From: Candidatus Mycobacterium methanotrophicum
Lineage (GTDB): Bacteria > Actinomycetota > Actinomycetes > Mycobacteriales > Mycobacteriaceae
NCBI RefSeq assembly: GCF_023515995.1
Contig: NZ_CP097320.1
Location: forward strand, 3,038,001-3,102,000
Reading direction: 5' to 3'
Length of the DNA stretch: 64,000 nucleotides
How positions within the stretch are numbered: the first letter of the stretch is position 1; each line of letters starts with the position of its first letter. A program made the translations under genes and the position numbers. The notes beneath the pieces were generated by a model, which saw only the letters and a program-made list of their open reading frames with translations, ran no database searches and had not been told where the DNA came from. Positions 1-8,013 of the stretch are shown here, piece by piece.

Positions 1-19
1 AACGCGCTGAACTGTGGCG

Positions 20-514
20 ATGCGGCGCGCCACTGTGCTACTGGTGATCGGCGCAGTGGCTTGCGCCGCCCCTGTCCGCGGCGACGACGCCCACCTGGAC
101 TGGCCTTTACGGCCACCACCTGCGGTGGCCCGGGTGTTCGACGCGCCCTCACCCGATTGGCAGCGCGGGCATCGGGGGGTGGACCTGGCTGGTCGCGCGG
201 GGCAACCGGTATACGCCGCGCGCGACGGGACGGTGGTGTACGCCGGGACGCTGGCCGGCCGGCCGGTGGTGTCGATCGCTCATCCCGGCGGGTTGCACAC
301 CAGCTATGAGCCGGTGCACGCCGCCGTCCGGGTCGGGCAGCGGGTGACCGCTGAGACGGTGATCGGCGAATTGGCCAGCGGGCACCCGGGCTGTGCGGCC
401 GAGGCGTGCCTGCACTGGGGCGCGATGTGGGGTTCGGCGTCACGCGCCGACTACGTCGACCCGCTGGGATTGCTGGCCTCGACGCCGGTGCGGCTCAAGC
501 CGCTGCGCGGCTAG
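20..514 (+). CDS. M23 (LytM-type) peptidase-like exported protein, Rv2891-like
   Basis: The product is about 164 aa. It has an N-terminal signal peptide (residues 1-21, hydrophobic core VLLVIGAVACAA) followed by one LytM/M23 domain, the fold of zinc endopeptidases that cut peptidoglycan cross-bridges. The HxxxD zinc motif is present (HRGVD), and so is a later histidine in GLHTSYEP. The usual HxH motif reads CLHWG, so the first (catalytic) histidine is Cys while the metal-ligand histidine remains. A GTG at 14 is an alternative start; I chose ATG 20 because it places the signal peptide directly at the N-terminus. The window edge hides the upstream region. Activity is uncertain because of the His-to-Cys change. 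Confidence 0.8.
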   Translation: MRRATVLLVIGAVACAAPVRGDDAHLDWPLRPPPAVARVFDAPSPDWQRGHRGVDLAGRAGQPVYAARDGTVVYAGTLAGRPVVSIAHPGGLHTSYEPVHAAVRVGQRVTAETVIGELASGHPGCAAEACLHWGAMWGSASRADYVDPLGLLASTPVRLKPLRG

Positions 515-527
515 CGCGAGCAGCCCC

Positions 528-1430
528 CTAGGCCCGCGGGTGGGCCTGGTCGTGCACCTTGCGTAGCCGGGCAACCGTGACGTGGGTGTAGAGCTGGGTG
601 GTGGCCAGGCTGGAATGGCCGAGCAACTCCTGCACAACGCGCAGGTCAGCCCCGCCTTCGAGCAGGTGGGTGGCCGCGCTGTGTCGCAGCCCGTGCGGCC
701 CCATGTCGGGTGCGCCGTCCACTGCGGCGACGGTCTGGTGCACGACGGTGCGGGCCTGGCGCACGTCGAGCCGCCGACCGCGCGCGCCCAGCAGCAGCGC
801 CGGCCCGGAGCCGGCGGTGGCCAGCGCGGGCCGCCCGTCGGCCAGCCAGGCGCTCAACGCTTCGGCAGCCGGTTCCCCGAACGGCGCCGTGCGCTGCTTG
901 TCGCCCTTACCCAACACGCGCAGCACCCGATGCCCGGTGTCGACGTCGTCGATGTCCAGGCCGCAGAGCTCGCTGACCCGGATGCCGGTCGCATACAACA
1001 ACTCCACGATCAGCCGGTCGCGCAGCGCGAGCGGATCACCTTGCTGGCAACCAGATTTCGCGGCTGACATGGCGGCAAGGGCCTGGTCTTGCCGCAACAC
1101 CGCGGGCAGCGTGCGGCGGGTCTTCGGCAGCTGTAGTCGGGCAGCCGGGTCGTCGGTCAGCAGGCCCTGTCGCACCGCCCACGCGGTGAACGCCTTCACC
1201 GCCGAGGTGCGGCGCGCCAACGTGGTCCGGGCAGCGCCGGCGCCGGCGCCGGCGGCCAGCCAGGACCGCAGCACCGGCAGGCTCAGCCCACGCAGGCCGG
1301 TCCCGGGTGCGCGTCGGTCCAGGAAGTCGAACAACGACCGCAGATCGCCCAGGTAGGCACGACGGGTATGGGCCGAGCGGCCGCGCTGCAGCGCTAAGAA
1401 GTCGTCGAACTCCTCGAGAATCGCCTCCAC
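528..1430 (-). CDS. xerC: Tyrosine recombinase XerC
   Basis: This 300-aa protein matches the usual XerC length. It resolves chromosome dimers at dif, together with XerD. The N-terminal SAM-like core-binding domain (residues 1-85, starting [17 protein letters not shown]) is followed by the catalytic domain with the tyrosine-recombinase residues: Arg in [26 protein letters not shown] and the nucleophile in TQLYTHV. The GTG start at 1430 is chosen because the frame upstream reads non-homologous sequence. It corresponds to Rv2894c, but the PPE45 and Rv2893 genes that lie beside it in M. tuberculosis are absent here. Confidence 0.95.
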   Translation of the reverse strand: MEAILEEFDDFLALQRGRSAHTRRAYLGDLRSLFDFLDRRAPGTGLRGLSLPVLRSWLAAGAGAGAARTTLARRTSAVKAFTAWAVRQGLLTDDPAARLQLPKTRRTLPAVLRQDQALAAMSAAKSGCQQGDPLALRDRLIVELLYATGIRVSELCGLDIDDVDTGHRVLRVLGKGDKQRTAPFGEPAAEALSAWLADGRPALATAGSGPALLLGARGRRLDVRQARTVVHQTVAAVDGAPDMGPHGLRHSAATHLLEGGADLRVVQELLGHSSLATTQLYTHVTVARLRKVHDQAHPRA

Positions 1431-1462
1431 TACCCCACCGTCGCAGACAGCGGCGGTCCGGC

Positions 1463-2623
1463 TCAGCTGACGCGCCGCACGGCGTCGGGAGTGAGATCGG
1501 CCAGTGATGCGTATCCGTCGACAGCCATGGTCAGGTCGGCTTCGGCCAGCAGCGCGCGCAGCACGTGCACGATGCCGTCGACGCCGCCTAACGCCAGACC
1601 GTAGGCATAGGGTCGCCCGATGCCTACGGCGGTCGCGCCGAGCGCGAGGGCTTTGACGACGTCGGCGCCGCTGCGGATGCCCGAGTCGAACAGCACCGGC
1701 AGCCCGTCGGCAGCCTCGACCACACCCGGCAGGCAGTCCAGCGCGGGCAAGCCGCCGTTGGCCTGCCGGCCGCCGTGATTGGAGCAGTAGATGCCGTCGA
1801 CGCCGCCGTCTTTGGCGCGACGCGCATCGTCGGGGTCGCAGATGCCCTTGACGATCAGCGGCAGCCTGGTCAGCGAGCGCAGCCAGGGAAGGTCGTCCCA
1901 GGTCAGCGGGTTGCCGAAGACCTGCGCCCAGCGCAGCACGACGGCCTGCGGGTTCTCCTCGGGTGATGCCGGCAGGCTCGCACAAAACACCGGGTCGCTG
2001 GTGTAGTTGCTCAGGCAATGTCCGCGTAGCTGCGGGAAGTTCGCGGTGCTCAGGTCGCGGGGGCGCCAGCCGGGCACCCAGGTGTCGAGTGTGACGACGA
2101 TGCCCTTGAAGCCGGCCGCCTCGGCGCGATGCACCAGGCTGGCGGCCAGGTCACGGTCGGTCGGCGTGTAGAGCTGGAAAAACCCTGGGGTGTCGCCGAA
2201 CTCGGCGGCGACATCTTCGAGCGGGTCGGCCGTCAACGTCGACATCACCATTGGGACCCCGGTGCGGGCAGCGGCACAGGCGGTGGCCACGTCGCCGTGG
2301 CCGTCCTGGGCGCAGATGCCGATCACACCGATCGGCGCCATGAATATCGGCGATGGCAGCGTCAGCCCGAACAGCTCAACCGACAGGTCGCGTTCCTTGG
2401 CGCCGACGAACATCCGGGGCATCAGCCCCCATCGCTCGAACGCGGCGCAGTTGGCCCGCTGAGTGCGCTCGTCGCCGGCGCCGCCGGCGACATACGACCA
2501 TACCCAGGGTGGCAGCGCCGCTGCGGCTTTGGCCTCCAGTTCGGCATAGGCCATCGGCAGCGACGGCACCACTCCGGAGAGGCCCTGCAGGTAGATCTCG
2601 AACTGGTAATCCGCAAATGCCAT
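1463..2623 (-). CDS. FMN-dependent lactate 2-monooxygenase-like alpha-hydroxy acid oxidase
   Basis: The 386-aa enzyme belongs to the FMN-dependent alpha-hydroxy acid dehydrogenase family. It resembles mycobacterial lactate 2-monooxygenase (L-lactate to acetate, CO2 and water) along its whole length. Family landmarks are [10 protein letters not shown] near residue 43, the APIG flavin segment, [14 protein letters not shown], the catalytic [11 protein letters not shown], and the phosphate-binding [18 protein letters not shown]. The start is ATG 2623. M. tuberculosis has no such gene between its xerC and viuB homologues, so it is an insertion or local retention here. Substrate specificity among 2-hydroxy acids cannot be fixed from sequence. 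Confidence 0.88.
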   Translation of the reverse strand: MAFADYQFEIYLQGLSGVVPSLPMAYAELEAKAAAALPPWVWSYVAGGAGDERTQRANCAAFERWGLMPRMFVGAKERDLSVELFGLTLPSPIFMAPIGVIGICAQDGHGDVATACAAARTGVPMVMSTLTADPLEDVAAEFGDTPGFFQLYTPTDRDLAASLVHRAEAAGFKGIVVTLDTWVPGWRPRDLSTANFPQLRGHCLSNYTSDPVFCASLPASPEENPQAVVLRWAQVFGNPLTWDDLPWLRSLTRLPLIVKGICDPDDARRAKDGGVDGIYCSNHGGRQANGGLPALDCLPGVVEAADGLPVLFDSGIRSGADVVKALALGATAVGIGRPYAYGLALGGVDGIVHVLRALLAEADLTMAVDGYASLADLTPDAVRRVS

Positions 2624-2647
2624 AGAAGTCAGAATGCCAGTCGGCGA

Positions 2648-3505
2648 TCAGTCAGCTTCGCCAGCTGCCGCCTCGGCGGCCGCGAGTTCTTTTTTCCACT
2701 GCCGGAACGTCTCTTCGGTGCGGCCGCGCCGCCAGTAACCCGAGATCGACGCCCACTTCGGATCCACTTCGCGGTCTTTGCGGATATAGGGCCGAATGTT
2801 GTGCATGACCGCTTGCGCTTCACCGTGGACGAAGACGTGTACCTGCCCGGGAAGCCACCGGGCCGACTTGACCGCATCGATCAACGGCGCGTGGTCGCCG
2901 GCTCGATCCTCGCTGACCAGATCGGCTCGCCCGCCGCGGTAAATCCAATTGATCCCGACGCCCTCGGGTGCGGTCAGCGGGATTTCGTTCTCCGGTCCGG
3001 CGATCTCGATGAACGCCTGGCCAATGGCGTTGGGCGGCAGCGCTTCCAGCGCGACGCTGATGGCCGGCAAGGCAGTCTCGTCACCGGCCAGCAGGTGCCA
3101 GTCGGCAGCGGGATCCGGGCTGTAGGCGCCACTGGGACCCATCAGGCACACCGGCTGGCCGGGCTCGGCCGCCGCGGCCCACGGGCCGGCCGCGCCGTGC
3201 TCACCGTGCACGAGGATGTCGATGGCCAGCTCGCGGGCGACCGGGTCGGCACGCCGCACGGTCATGGTCCGCACCACCGGCTGCTTGGTGACAGGTAGGT
3301 CGGCGAAGCTATCCAGCGTCAAGGGTTGCGGCAGGCTCGCCACATCGACGTCGTCAGCGACGAATACCAGTTTGACGTAGGAGTCGGTGAACTTGCTGGC
3401 CTTGAAGGTGTCGAAACCGTTGCCGCCGAGAACAACCCGGACCATATGCGACGCGAGTTCTTCGCGGCGCACCACTTCGAAGGTATGCACTGGTCGACCG
3501 GCCAC
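2648..3505 (-). CDS. viuB: Siderophore-interacting FAD-binding protein ViuB
   Basis: The 285-aa protein has the SIP family layout: an N-terminal FAD-binding beta-barrel (SHMVRVVLGG near residue 20, then PVVRTMTVRRADP and DILVHGEHGAAGPWA), followed by an NAD(P)H-binding Rossmann-like domain. It ends with the family motif GYWRRGRTEE. Such proteins reduce ferric siderophores in the cytoplasm to release iron. The start is a GTG at 3505. It is the Rv2895c homologue, 24 bp downstream of the start of the oxidase gene on the same strand and 35 bp after dprA. I saw no convincing iron box in the short intergenic spaces. Confidence 0.9.
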   Translation of the reverse strand: MAGRPVHTFEVVRREELASHMVRVVLGGNGFDTFKASKFTDSYVKLVFVADDVDVASLPQPLTLDSFADLPVTKQPVVRTMTVRRADPVARELAIDILVHGEHGAAGPWAAAAEPGQPVCLMGPSGAYSPDPAADWHLLAGDETALPAISVALEALPPNAIGQAFIEIAGPENEIPLTAPEGVGINWIYRGGRADLVSEDRAGDHAPLIDAVKSARWLPGQVHVFVHGEAQAVMHNIRPYIRKDREVDPKWASISGYWRRGRTEETFRQWKKELAAAEAAAGEAD

Positions 3506-3540
3506 GCGATTCTCCCCTCTTTTCGACCCTTCAGGACCCT

Positions 3541-4689
3541 TCAGAGCTGACCCCGCCGACTATACGAGCTGCGGACGATTCGCCAGCGGCCATCGTGTCG
3601 CTCGGCCAGGCCTGCGACCTCCAGCATCGCCAGCGGCGCCAGTGTTCGCGTCGGCTCCAGCGCGGCGGCGACGGCGATCTCGTCGACCGTGGCCAGCCCA
3701 CGCCCCGGCAGCGCCTCGTACACCTGACGCTCGGCGTCGCTGAGGCCGTCCAGCGGCGTTGCCGGACGGGGCTGCTCCGGCGCCAGCTCGCCGATGGAAC
3801 CCACCAACTCGACGATGTCCTCGGCGCGAGTGATCACCTCCGCGCCGCCGCGCAGCAGGACGTGGCATCCCGTCGACGCCGAGGAGGTCACCGGCCCGGG
3901 CACCGCGCCGACCACCCTGCCCAGCGCCCGCGCCCACGCGGCGCTGTTCGCCGCGCCACTGCGCAAACCGGCTTCCACCACCACCGCTGCGCCGGCAAAT
4001 GCCGCAACCAACCGATTGCGGGTCAGGAACCGATGCCGTGCAGGCCGCACGCCCGGCGGATATTCCGTGATCAACAAGCCGTTGCTGCCGATCCGATGCA
4101 GCAAGCCGGAATGCCCAGCGGGATAGGGGATATCAAGCCCACCCGCCAAGACCGCCACAGTGACGCCCTCGGCTGCGAGCGCGCCACGGTGGGCCGCGCC
4201 GTCGATGCCGTAGGCCCCACCGGAGACCACCGCGACGTCCTGCTCGGCCAGCCCGGTCGCCAGGTCGCCAGCGACGTGCTCGCCGTAGCGGGTGGCCGCT
4301 CGCGTTCCGACAACAGCGGCCGCCCGCTGCGCCGTCTCGTCGAGCCGCGCCGGCCCCTTCGCCCACAACACCAGTGGCGGCCTGCCCTGTGGCTTCGCCG
4401 CGACCGCGACGCTGCTGAACGCGGCGACGGCCAGCATTGGCCACTCGTCGTCGTCCGGCGTGATCAGCCGACCGCCGCGACGTGCAAGCAATTCGAGATC
4501 ATCCGCGACCCGGTCGATTTCGCGCCTCGCTTCGGTGTGGTGGGCCAGGTTGTCGTCGACCTGACCCCGTCGCACCCGTTCGGCCGCTTCTACCGGCCCG
4601 ACACGACCCACCAGCACGGCCAATTCAGCGCAGGGTGGTTCGGCCACCCGAGACAAGTAGGCCCATGCACGCAACGCCAGATCGGTCAT
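3541..4689 (-). CDS. dprA: DNA-processing protein DprA/Smf
   Basis: The 382-aa product is a DprA/Smf family protein, which loads RecA on incoming single-stranded DNA in naturally competent bacteria. Its role in mycobacteria is unclear. The Rossmann-like core is plain: VVGTRAATRYGEHVAGDLA, VVSGGAYGIDGAAHRGAL, VLAGGLDIPYPAGHSGL and LITEYPPG. A C-terminal winged-helix-like segment follows (LPGRGLATVDEIAVAAAL). ATG 4689 overlaps the stop of the chelatase-family gene (ATGA), showing tight translational coupling. An upstream GTG at 4704 is also in frame but less likely. It is the Rv2896c homologue. Confidence 0.92.
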   Translation of the reverse strand: MTDLALRAWAYLSRVAEPPCAELAVLVGRVGPVEAAERVRRGQVDDNLAHHTEARREIDRVADDLELLARRGGRLITPDDDEWPMLAVAAFSSVAVAAKPQGRPPLVLWAKGPARLDETAQRAAAVVGTRAATRYGEHVAGDLATGLAEQDVAVVSGGAYGIDGAAHRGALAAEGVTVAVLAGGLDIPYPAGHSGLLHRIGSNGLLITEYPPGVRPARHRFLTRNRLVAAFAGAAVVVEAGLRSGAANSAAWARALGRVVGAVPGPVTSSASTGCHVLLRGGAEVITRAEDIVELVGSIGELAPEQPRPATPLDGLSDAERQVYEALPGRGLATVDEIAVAAALEPTRTLAPLAMLEVAGLAERHDGRWRIVRSSYSRRGQL

Positions 4690-6197
4690 CGCGCGGCTCC
4701 GCACTGCCGAAAGCTCAGCGCGACCGCCACTTCATCGCGTCCCGGCGACGTGCGGCCGGCCAGGTCGGCCAATGTCCAGGCGACTCGCAATGTCCGGTCG
4801 ACGCCGCGGATGCTGAGCAGACCGCGTTCCAGCGCGCTGCTCAGCGGCTGCATCGCCGCGCCGCCGAGGCGGAACCGGCGCCGCAGCAGTGTCCCGCTGA
4901 CCTCGGCGTTGGTGTTGAATCGGTGTGGACGCCAACGCTGCATCGCCGCCTCGCGGGCCGATGCCACCCTGCTGCGGACCTGAGCCGTCGACTCGGCCTC
5001 GGTGGTCGCGAACGCGCTCATCCGCACCGGATGCATCTCGACTCGCAAGTCGACGCGGTCCAGCAGCGGCCCGGACAACCGGCCCAGGTAGCGGCGTTTG
5101 ACCGCTGCCGCGCAGATGCAGTCACGCGGATCCGCCGGCGCGCAGGGGCACGGGTTGGCGGCCATAATCAGTTGAAAGCGGGCGGGATAGCAGGCCACCC
5201 CATCGCGGCGGGCCAGGCGGATCTCGCCGTCCTCCAATGGAGTTCGCAGGGCCTCCAATACGTTGACGCTGATTTCGGCGCATTCGTCGAGGAACAACAC
5301 CCCACGATGCGCCCGGCTGACGGCGCCGGGCCGTGCCATTCCCGATCCGCCACCGACCAACGCTGCGACGCTGGAGTTGTGGTGCGGCGCAACGAACGGC
5401 GGCCGGGTTATCAGCGGTGTGGCATCCGACAGCAGTCCGGCCACCGAGTGAATAGCGGTGACCTCCAACGACTCGCTGTCCGACAGTGACGGCAGCAGTC
5501 CCGGAAGACGTTGTGCCAGCATTGTTTTGCCCACACCCGGTGGCCCGGTGAGCATCAGATGGTGCGCCCCGGCGGCGGCCACCTCGACGGCGAAGCGGGC
5601 CTGGGCCTGTCCCACCACGTCGGCCAGATCCGCGGGCGGCCCGGCCTCCGGAACTACTCCGCTGATCCGCTCGTCTAACTGCGCCGACCCGCTGAGCCAG
5701 TTCTGTAGCTGCGCCAGCGTGCGCACGCCCCAGATCTCGATGCCGTCGACCAGGCTGGCTTCAGGCAGGTTGTCCACCGGAACCACCGCGGCTTTCCAGC
5801 CCTCCCCTCTGGCCGCCAGCACCGCCGGCAGCACGCCGCGCACCGGCCGAACCCGTCCGTCGAGAGCCAATTCACCCAACAGCACGACGGTCTCCAGTTG
5901 TCGCCACGGCGTCTTGCGCTGCGCCGACAACACTGCGGCCGCTAAGGCCAGGTCGTATACCGAGCCCGTCTTCGGCAGCGTTGCCGGTGAAAGCGCCAGC
6001 GTGAGGCGAGACATCGGCCAGCGGTTGCTGCAGTTGGTGATCGCCGCCCGGACCCGGTCTCGCGACTCCTGCAACGCGGCATCGGGCAGCCCCACCAGAT
6101 GCACGCCCGGCAGGCCCGAGGTGATGTCGGCTTCGATTTCCACGATCGCGCCGTCCAGCCCCAGCACCGCGACCGAGAACGCCCGCCCCAGCGCCAT
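4686..6197 (-). CDS. ComM/YifB-type AAA+ ATPase (Mg-chelatase family)
   Basis: At 503 aa it matches the length of Rv2897c. It begins with the YifB/ComM N-terminal domain (ALGRAFSVAVLGLDGAIVEIEADI), then the AAA+ core with Walker A GPPGVGKTML, Walker B-like VLFLDECAEI and sensor motifs, and the C-terminal Mg-chelatase domain. ComM proteins are hexameric helicases that aid branch migration in transformation; the Mg-chelatase label is only fold-based. ATG 6197 overlaps the yraN stop by one base (TGATG). Upstream in-frame sequence is not family-like, so the longer start was rejected. It forms an operon with yraN and dprA. Confidence 0.93.
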   Translation of the reverse strand: MALGRAFSVAVLGLDGAIVEIEADITSGLPGVHLVGLPDAALQESRDRVRAAITNCSNRWPMSRLTLALSPATLPKTGSVYDLALAAAVLSAQRKTPWRQLETVVLLGELALDGRVRPVRGVLPAVLAARGEGWKAAVVPVDNLPEASLVDGIEIWGVRTLAQLQNWLSGSAQLDERISGVVPEAGPPADLADVVGQAQARFAVEVAAAGAHHLMLTGPPGVGKTMLAQRLPGLLPSLSDSESLEVTAIHSVAGLLSDATPLITRPPFVAPHHNSSVAALVGGGSGMARPGAVSRAHRGVLFLDECAEISVNVLEALRTPLEDGEIRLARRDGVACYPARFQLIMAANPCPCAPADPRDCICAAAVKRRYLGRLSGPLLDRVDLRVEMHPVRMSAFATTEAESTAQVRSRVASAREAAMQRWRPHRFNTNAEVSGTLLRRRFRLGGAAMQPLSSALERGLLSIRGVDRTLRVAWTLADLAGRTSPGRDEVAVALSFRQCGAAR

Positions 6198-6565
6198 CAG
6201 CCGATCCCCTGCAGGTGACTGATTTCCGGGGTTCGACATCGGCCGACGCGAACCCCGATCACATCGATGCGGACAGCGGCCCAACGCTGCTCCTGACCGG
6301 CGAGCCACATCGCGGCCAGCCGACGCAATCGGCGCGCTTTCTGCTCGGTCACCGCTTGCGCCAGACCGCCAAAACCGTCACCGGTGCGGGTTTTCACTTC
6401 GACAAACACCACGGTGTTGGTGGTCGAGTCAACGGCGATCACATCCAGCTCGCCGTACCGGCAGCGCCAATTGCGGGCCAATATCCGCAGTCCCAGCCCG
6501 GTCAGGTGATCGGTGGCCAACTGCTCACCGAGCGCCCCGATTTCGGCCCGCGTGAACATCGTCAT
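6197..6565 (-). CDS. UPF0102 YraN-type endonuclease-fold protein
   Basis: The 122-aa protein of family UPF0102 (YraN, Rv2898c homologue) has a restriction-endonuclease-like fold. Key residues are visible: GALGEQLATDHL, ILARNWRCRYGELDVIAVD (ExxE and D) and VFVEVKTRTG (the E-x-K core). Cellular function is unknown. The start ATG 6565 has a good ribosome-binding site (AAGGTGG, about 8 bases upstream). Longer in-frame starts reach 6661 but encode no family sequence. In M. tuberculosis the next genes upstream are fdhD and fdhF; here the accessory island begins instead. Confidence 0.88.
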   Translation of the reverse strand: MTMFTRAEIGALGEQLATDHLTGLGLRILARNWRCRYGELDVIAVDSTTNTVVFVEVKTRTGDGFGGLAQAVTEQKARRLRRLAAMWLAGQEQRWAAVRIDVIGVRVGRCRTPEISHLQGIG

Positions 6566-6686
6566 GCGGCCACCTTGCGGCAGTGCACCGACGCGGATAT
6601 CCGTCGCGCTGCAGTCGAGCCGGGACGGTGGCCGGTTATCCCCAGTTGCGCGGCAATCCACAGCTGGCGCGACTCGACGCTTCGCC

Positions 6687-7832
6687 CTAGTACCGGTGAT
6701 GTGCGATGCGCGGCCCGCTGTCGCCGTGGTCGTCGACAGCGGCCAGTGCGGGCACCATTTCGCTTGTCACCAGGCCTTGCTCGCGAGTGATTTCGTCGAC
6801 TACGTCAAAGGACGCGGCGATGTTGTTCGGGGTGTCGATGATGATCGTCACGACCGGGACATGCCGGCTCAATGAGAGCAGCTTGTCACCGTGCGGGGCG
6901 TGATCGCCGTGGAAGCCCCAGATTCCGCGCAACACGGTTGCCCCGTGTGACGACTCGTGTTTCCGGAGTCGGTGAATTAGCGCACGGTGAATCGGCATCC
7001 CGTCGCAACGTGCAGATTCCGAGGAGTAGACCATCAACTTCTGCCAGAGCGCCAAACCGTGCTCGTCGGTTCCTGGCAAAGCGTGCGGTCGCTCCAAGAG
7101 TTCGCCGTCGCGCTTGCACACCCGGACCCGTTCCAGCGTGACGACGGGCCGCCGGAGCAGCCCGCCAATCTCGGGCAGCAGCCGGCCGATCCGCTCGCCG
7201 CTGCCGACGGCGATGATCATCATCGGAACGTCGGCGTTGCGGCCGAAGAACTGTGCTCGCTCACGTTGGCCACGAGCCGTGCCGTCGACGCCCAAGAAAA
7301 CTGATGCGCCGGCGAGTTGGCGCCGGTAGAGCAGATCACAGAGCGCAATGTAGGCGGGCACGCCGTACAGCCGCTCCTTGCGGCCGACGTAGATCGTCAG
7401 CCTGGTTTCCTCGGGATATTGGTCGGACAGCTCGATGCTGTGGATGTCGTCACGCAACAACCGCGCACGCTCCAGGCTGATCAGGCCGCGCTTTTCGAGG
7501 GCCAGTATGGGTTCGATCAATCCCTCGATGACTGGCTTGGCGTCCACCGCGATCACTGCGACAGCGGGGTCCTCCGACAGGCTCAGGGACTGATCAGTTC
7601 TGAACTGATGCCGGGAACCGAAGCCGGCGATCCCGCGGAGCACGATGCTGGTCGCGACCCGTCGTTGTTCGTACAGACCGAGCATGGCCTCGGCCACGAA
7701 GCGGTGGCCGACGCGTTGACGCTCATCGAAGTACGTGATCAGCTTGAGGCATTCTTCATCCGCCGCTACCTCCGTTGCAGTACAGCCGTTTTCATGTCGG
7801 TCGTTTAGTTCAGAGCGCCCCGCTGAGCGCAC
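6687..7832 (-). CDS. Three-domain DUF190 (PII-like) protein
   Basis: About 381 aa from the GTG at 7832 (an ATG at 7868 is also in frame). The protein is three tandem DUF190 units: residues ~30-130 (LKLITYFDERQR, VLRGIAGFGSRHQFRTD), ~140-245 (LTIYVGRKERLYGVPAY, ASVFLGVDGTARG) and ~260-360 (LMVYSSESARCDGMPIHRA, ATVLRGIWGFHGDHAPHGD). DUF190 is related to GlnB/PII signal proteins and is often encoded next to crcB fluoride channels. It is divergent from eno and shares its upstream region. A close paralogue is encoded at 17420-18523, directly after the two crcB genes. A sensing or regulatory role in fluoride tolerance is inference. Confidence 0.85.
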   Translation of the reverse strand: MRSAGRSELNDRHENGCTATEVAADEECLKLITYFDERQRVGHRFVAEAMLGLYEQRRVATSIVLRGIAGFGSRHQFRTDQSLSLSEDPAVAVIAVDAKPVIEGLIEPILALEKRGLISLERARLLRDDIHSIELSDQYPEETRLTIYVGRKERLYGVPAYIALCDLLYRRQLAGASVFLGVDGTARGQRERAQFFGRNADVPMMIIAVGSGERIGRLLPEIGGLLRRPVVTLERVRVCKRDGELLERPHALPGTDEHGLALWQKLMVYSSESARCDGMPIHRALIHRLRKHESSHGATVLRGIWGFHGDHAPHGDKLLSLSRHVPVVTIIIDTPNNIAASFDVVDEITREQGLVTSEMVPALAAVDDHGDSGPRIAHHRY

Positions 7833-7873
7833 TTGCCTTGGGTGAAACCGTGCAGAGTGGCCGAGCATGCTGG

Positions 7874-7991
7874 TAGGTTAGTCAAGACGGCGGTGGGGCC
7901 CGCCACAACCGCGCGTCTGATATGGACGGCCAACGGTCCCTACGCAACTGATGAAGGTCGATCCGGCCGCAGTACCACTGCGCCGGATCGA
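7874..7991 (+). promoter_or_regulatory. Promoter plus divergent candidate fluoride riboswitch before eno
   Basis: A TAnnnT -10 element (TAGGTT, 7874-7879) lies about 10 bases before a segment resembling the crcB aptamer: GGCGGTGGGGCCCGCC (7889-7904), then ACAACCGC, then CTGATATGG (7917-7925). The first half fits the fluoride class well (GGCG..G..GCCCGCC, AAC-CGC). The second half is off-consensus because CTGATGGC is split. A strong hairpin follows at 7958-7991 (about 15 bp with one bulged C and an ACC loop), just upstream of the Shine-Dalgarno at 8002. The placement matches the three clear fluoride riboswitches in this island, but the fit to consensus is only partial. Confidence 0.5.
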
Positions 7992-8013
7992 TCCCCGACG
8001 CGGAGGAACTTAA

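Noticed and set aside
6566..6686. Attachment site or terminal repeat at the left edge of the island
   Set aside because: I found no direct repeat shared with the right edge (34964-34979), no tRNA gene and no integrase, so the mode of insertion stays unknown.
7592..7608. ATCAGTT-CTG-AACTGAT inverted repeat
   Set aside because: It lies well inside the DUF190 coding region, far from any promoter, and is short enough to be chance.
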